In this document: one piece after another, positions 6,015-9,107 of the stretch
Layout: each line of letters begins with the position of its first letter
How positions within the stretch are numbered: position 1 is the stretch's first letter
Assembly (NCBI GenBank): GCA_002439285.1
Contig: DJTQ01000360.1
Coordinates: forward strand, 1-9,107
From: Paenibacillaceae bacterium UBA6304
Lineage (GTDB): Bacteria; Bacillota; Bacilli; Paenibacillales; Paenibacillaceae
Length of the DNA: 9,107 nt
Reading direction: 5' to 3'
Program-made: the position numbers and the translations under genes
The notes under the pieces: model-generated
Databases searched by the model: none
Told to the model about the DNA's origin: nothing
The model's input: only the letters and a program-made list of their open reading frames with translations

Positions 6015-7262
6015 CTATTTTGGGTTTGAAGCTTCCGGCTGCATCCGCAGCCTGGCGTATCTGCCCGCCGGGATCAGTGGCAATAACGTAAGAATCGTCA
6101 CCATTGCGGAAACCAGAAACAGCATTTCCGTCGGCACCATACCCGATACTCCGTCAATGACCATATGAACCCCGAAACGCCGGATCACGAAGCCTGAAAT
6201 CATTGGTCCGATCACCATGGGCAAGCAGACGGCAAAGACCATTCTAATCCCTTCGAATTGCCCGCGCTGTTGCTCCGGGTACAGGTTTTTGACCCAGGCG
6301 GTCATGGTTTGCATCATCAGCACATAGCCGATCCCGGCCCCGAAGATTCCGATTAGTAGCACAATATAGCTGGAAAACTGGAAGATGATGAGTAGTCCGA
6401 TCGCATTGGCCACAATGGCAAACAGAATGACGGAAGCCAGCTTGCCTTGTTTAATAAAACCTGCCGCGGGAAGAGTCAGAAAAATAGCGGCAACGAGTCC
6501 AATGCCCTGTAAAGCGCCTGATAGCGAGTAGCTCATGTTGAGGTAGTTGTTAAGGTAGATGGTAATGTAGGGGAAATACACATTAAAAGCGGTAAAGAAC
6601 ACAGCATTAATCACGAAAACCCAGAACAACTCTTTGTTCTCTATTACCGTACGAATCCTGAACACTTCGGCAAACTGGCGCCAATAGCCGCCTTCCTGCT
6701 TCCTTGCCTTCAACCCCGGGTCATCCTTCAAGGCAAACAGCGTATAAATTCCCGTTACGGTCACCATGGCGCCCATCATCGTAAAAAAGGGAAAGAAATC
6801 AAGAGCATCCACCAGCATTCCGGATACAACAGCGCCGAAAATCGTAGCCAACACCGGCATGGCGGCAAAAGCCGCACCGAGCTTGCCCCGGTTATGCACA
6901 TTCGAAATATCCGTAGTCCACGGGTTGTATCCGGCATCATATCCGGTCGAGCCGAAGAAGCTCATGACGGCATCCGCCACCACGATCACAACAATTGCGA
7001 TGATCAGAGGGTTTTTGGGCAGAAACTCCGTGGCCCCGAAAGCCATCGTGAAGATCCCCCAGCAGATGAATCCCGTGGCGATAAACGGTTTCCGCTTTCC
7101 GGCCCGGTCTCCCCAGGTCCCGATCAAAAAAGTGGTCAGCGTAGATACGACCGCGCTGATGCCCACCATCCAAGAAATAATGGATGGATCTTTAGCGATT
7201 TTGGCATAGACAAAGGTGTTGAACCAGGAGTTTTCGATATTCCAGCAAATTTGGCCCGCCAT
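6015..7262 (-). CDS. MFS transporter, probable glycoside/sugar importer
   Basis: A major facilitator protein with about 12 hydrophobic segments. The MFS motif A follows the second segment (GTWGDRAGKRKP, residues 48-59), and a related YPEQQRGQFEG motif lies in the second half. It resembles sugar or glycoside porters that accompany glycosidases; substrate and coupling ion cannot be read from sequence. The coordinates use the first canonical start, an ATG at 7262 (415 residues). I doubt this is the true start. It has no Shine-Dalgarno sequence, begins partway through the first membrane segment, and the upstream in-frame codons read KNGGISAKNWTLIWILG, which looks like the natural N-terminus. That extension reaches an ATT at 7316 (433 residues). 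The gene follows GH2 almost directly and precedes DUF2804 by 28 bp. Confidence 0.9.
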   Translation of the reverse strand: MAGQICWNIENSWFNTFVYAKIAKDPSIISWMVGISAVVSTLTTFLIGTWGDRAGKRKPFIATGFICWGIFTMAFGATEFLPKNPLIIAIVVIVVADAVMSFFGSTGYDAGYNPWTTDISNVHNRGKLGAAFAAMPVLATIFGAVVSGMLVDALDFFPFFTMMGAMVTVTGIYTLFALKDDPGLKARKQEGGYWRQFAEVFRIRTVIENKELFWVFVINAVFFTAFNVYFPYITIYLNNYLNMSYSLSGALQGIGLVAAIFLTLPAAGFIKQGKLASVILFAIVANAIGLLIIFQFSSYIVLLIGIFGAGIGYVLMMQTMTAWVKNLYPEQQRGQFEGIRMVFAVCLPMVIGPMISGFVIRRFGVHMVIDGVSGMVPTEMLFLVSAMVTILTLLPLIPAGRYARLRMQPEASNPK

Positions 7263-7316
7263 GCCGAGAATCCAGATCAGTGTCCAGTTTTTGGCGGAAA
7301 TACCTCCGTTTTTAAT
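7263..7316 (-). other. Probable N-terminal extension of the MFS gene, starting at ATT
   Basis: Eighteen in-frame codons precede the first ATG of the transporter and complete its first membrane segment (NWTLIWILG). The frame is open up to a TAA inside the end of the GH2 gene, and the extension has no ATG, GTG or TTG. The codon standing where an initiator is expected, before KNGGISAKNW, is ATT at 7314-7316. It lies 8 nt after AGAGGGG and 4 nt after the GH2 stop. Either ATT is a rare start or an ATG has changed to ATT by mutation or sequencing error. Confidence 0.6.
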
Positions 7317-7320
7317 AACC

Positions 7321-9107
7321 TCAACCCCTCTCCCTTAAATCGTCATGCAGTTCGTTCAGCAGTTCGGCATCCAGTTTCGTGAATTCCCGGTCATAGGTGA
7401 GGATCCCATTCAATTCGGTCTCCACATCGGTCAATTGGGTATAAACGGCAGCCGCTACCCCTTGGATAACTAAAGGCTTCAATTGATCCTTGATCAACGA
7501 GGCATAAGCTGCGTTCAGCGCTTCCCGGCTGTTGTATTTCTTATAGCCGAAGCCCTTACCTTCCTGCCAAACATGGCCTTTCTCCATCAGGCTATAGCCG
7601 CCGTATTCGGAAATCACGACCGCGCGTCCCTCGGACTTCTTCGGCATTTTTAGCTTGCGGAAATAAATGTGCACGCTCTTGAGATCGCCCGCCCCTTGGT
7701 CATGCCAGCCGCTGGCATGGTCCACCGGCCGTGACGGATCATAGGCCTTGAGCCATTCCGCAGTGTCGGCGGCATCGAATTGTCCCCAGGCTTCATTGAA
7801 GGGGACCCACATTCCGATGCACGGTACGTTGTACAACGCGTCGATCATCTCTTTTAACTCCTTGCGGTAGTTGTCGCGATTGGAGGCGTCCGCTCTGCCC
7901 AAGGCTTTATAGACTTTGTACTTGTCATCCTTTATTTTGATTGCGCTTACAAAATTAGGGAGTATAAAATGATGCAGATGATTCCAGCCCCCGCCGCCGT
8001 TAATCATGTCCTGCCAGACGATCAGTCCGAGCCGGTCGCAATGATAATACCATCTAGCTGGCTCGATCTTGATATGTTTCCGGGTCATGTTGAATCCGAG
8101 CTGCTTGGTGATTTCAACATCATAAGCCAGAGCTTCGTCACTCGGAGCGGTATATAAACCGTCAGGCCAGTATCCTTGATCTAAAACGCCCTGCTGAAAC
8201 AGCGGCTCTCCGTTCAGAAGTAATCTCGTTAAGCCGGCCTTATCCTTGCCGACACCGAAAGACCGCATCGCAAAGTAACTTTGGATCGTATCGATGGTGC
8301 TACTGTCTTCTGCCATCAATGTGATCGTAAGATCGTATAGAAACGGGGAATCCGGGCTCCACAGCTTCATTTCCGGCAGGGACAGCTTCAACTCACCTCC
8401 GATAGAACTGCTGCCTATAGCCGCCGTTTCACCATTCGCATAAGCGGTCGCCTCGAAGCGGATTTGCCCAAGATCTCGTCCGCCGACAGCATTAATATGT
8501 ATAGATAAGGATAGCTCACTGGCCGCTAGGTCCGGCGTTATCCGAAAGGAAGCAATATGTTCTTCAGGAACCGGCTCCAGCCATACGGTCTGCCAAATCC
8601 CCGAAACCGCCGTATAGAACAGCCCTTTGGGGTGCAAGGATTGTTTACCGCGCTCCTGTCCAAACGTTTCCGTCGGATCCCAAACCCGCACAATGATCTC
8701 TTGTTCTTGTTCCTGATCTTTCTCTTGCCCTGTTGTCCCCATGTTCAAATGCCCGGTTATATCCAGCGAAAAAGGAGTATAGCCTCCGGTATGTTCACCC
8801 GCTTTGCGCCCGTTAACCCAGATTTCGGCCTTCCAATCCACCGCCCCAAAATGCAGCAGCAGCTTTTTACCGATCCATTCTTCCGGCACGGTAAATGTTC
8901 TCCGGTACCACAACCATTCCTCTGGACCCAATGGCTTCTGAACTCCCGACAGGGCCGATTCCACCGGAAAAGGCACAAGAATATGGCCATCCCATGAAAC
9001 CGGTTCTTTGTATTCCTTGTCTTCTCCCTTAGGAGTAATTGCGTAGTCCCACAGGCCGTTTAAATTTATCCATTCATCTCTTCTCATTTGAGGCCGCGGA
9101 TATTCCG
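7321..9107 (-). CDS. Glycoside hydrolase family 2 protein (5' end beyond right edge)
   Basis: A retaining exo-glycosidase of GH2 type, the family of beta-galactosidases, beta-glucuronidases and beta-mannosidases; the sugar is not identifiable here. Counting from the Met at 9087, it has an N-terminal jelly-roll sugar-binding domain (to about 175, including FGAVDWKAEIWVNG), an Ig-like domain (about 180-280) and a TIM barrel (about 285-588). The acid/base is E432 in FNEAWGQ and the nucleophile E494 in VISEYGGY. It has no signal peptide in view, so it is likely cytoplasmic. The Met at 9087 lacks a ribosome binding site, and the frame stays open to the edge reading EYPRPQ before it. That motif is typical just inside the start of such enzymes, so the true start lies outside the window. 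A Gln/Glu-rich run (about residues 121-130) interrupts the first domain. It stops 4 nt before the likely MFS start. Confidence 0.93.
   Translation of the reverse strand, partial: EYPRPQMRRDEWINLNGLWDYAITPKGEDKEYKEPVSWDGHILVPFPVESALSGVQKPLGPEEWLWYRRTFTVPEEWIGKKLLLHFGAVDWKAEIWVNGRKAGEHTGGYTPFSLDITGHLNMGTTGQEKDQEQEQEIIVRVWDPTETFGQERGKQSLHPKGLFYTAVSGIWQTVWLEPVPEEHIASFRITPDLAASELSLSIHINAVGGRDLGQIRFEATAYANGETAAIGSSSIGGELKLSLPEMKLWSPDSPFLYDLTITLMAEDSSTIDTIQSYFAMRSFGVGKDKAGLTRLLLNGEPLFQQGVLDQGYWPDGLYTAPSDEALAYDVEITKQLGFNMTRKHIKIEPARWYYHCDRLGLIVWQDMINGGGGWNHLHHFILPNFVSAIKIKDDKYKVYKALGRADASNRDNYRKELKEMIDALYNVPCIGMWVPFNEAWGQFDAADTAEWLKAYDPSRPVDHASGWHDQGAGDLKSVHIYFRKLKMPKKSEGRAVVISEYGGYSLMEKGHVWQEGKGFGYKKYNSREALNAAYASLIKDQLKPLVIQGVAAAVYTQLTDVETELNGILTYDREFTKLDAELLNELHDDLRERG

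Noticed and set aside
9085..9087. ATG at 9087 as the GH2 start
   Set aside because: No ribosome binding site precedes it and the open frame continues to the edge with EYPRPQ, a stretch typical of the N-terminal part of these enzymes.
1..9107. Mobile elements, CRISPR arrays, tRNA genes, defence or phage modules
   Set aside because: No transposase, integrase, regularly spaced repeats, tRNA-like cloverleaf or defence domain was seen on either strand.

Overview
The window looks like a chromosomal segment of a Gram-positive Bacillota, most likely Paenibacillus or a close relative. The reasons are strong GGAGG-type ribosome binding sites, several non-ATG starts, a THI-box riboswitch followed by an intrinsic terminator, a KinB-like sporulation-type kinase, and glycoside-utilisation genes of a kind common in that genus. 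This is inference from protein character and gene signals; no database was searched. Every gene I can support lies on the minus strand, so the window reads from right to left.

Right part (9107 to about 4958): a glycoside-utilisation operon. A GH2 glycoside hydrolase runs off the right edge. It is followed by an MFS transporter and then a DUF2804 protein, with gaps short enough for one transcript. The likely logic is uptake of a glycoside, intracellular hydrolysis by the GH2 enzyme, and an unknown step by DUF2804. The MFS gene has a start-codon puzzle: the conserved-looking N-terminus extends 18 codons above the first ATG, to an ATT codon 4 nt after the GH2 stop.

Middle (4893 to 3193): an orphan membrane histidine kinase resembling Bacillus subtilis KinB, with no response regulator beside it, then a small coiled-coil-starting protein of unknown function. 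Both could be read through from the sugar operon or transcribed separately; I see no convincing terminator or promoter between them.

Left part (about 3143 to 1): a thiamine salvage operon, tenA-thiM-thiD-thiE. A sigma-A-like promoter is followed by a complete TPP riboswitch, a strong intrinsic terminator and tenA, which starts with TTG. A candidate antiterminator pairs the 3' side of the aptamer P1 helix with the 5' arm of the terminator, which predicts transcription OFF when TPP is bound. thiM/thiD and thiD/thiE overlap by a few bases. TenA and ThiD supply the pyrimidine half, ThiM the thiazole half, and ThiE joins them to thiamine phosphate. ThiD carries an unusual insertion of about 35 residues. 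thiE is cut by the left edge.

I see no insertion sequence, CRISPR array, tRNA, rRNA, phage module or defence system. The points most worth checking are the MFS start, the DUF2804 partner of the GH2/MFS pair, the ThiD insertion and the riboswitch switching mechanism.
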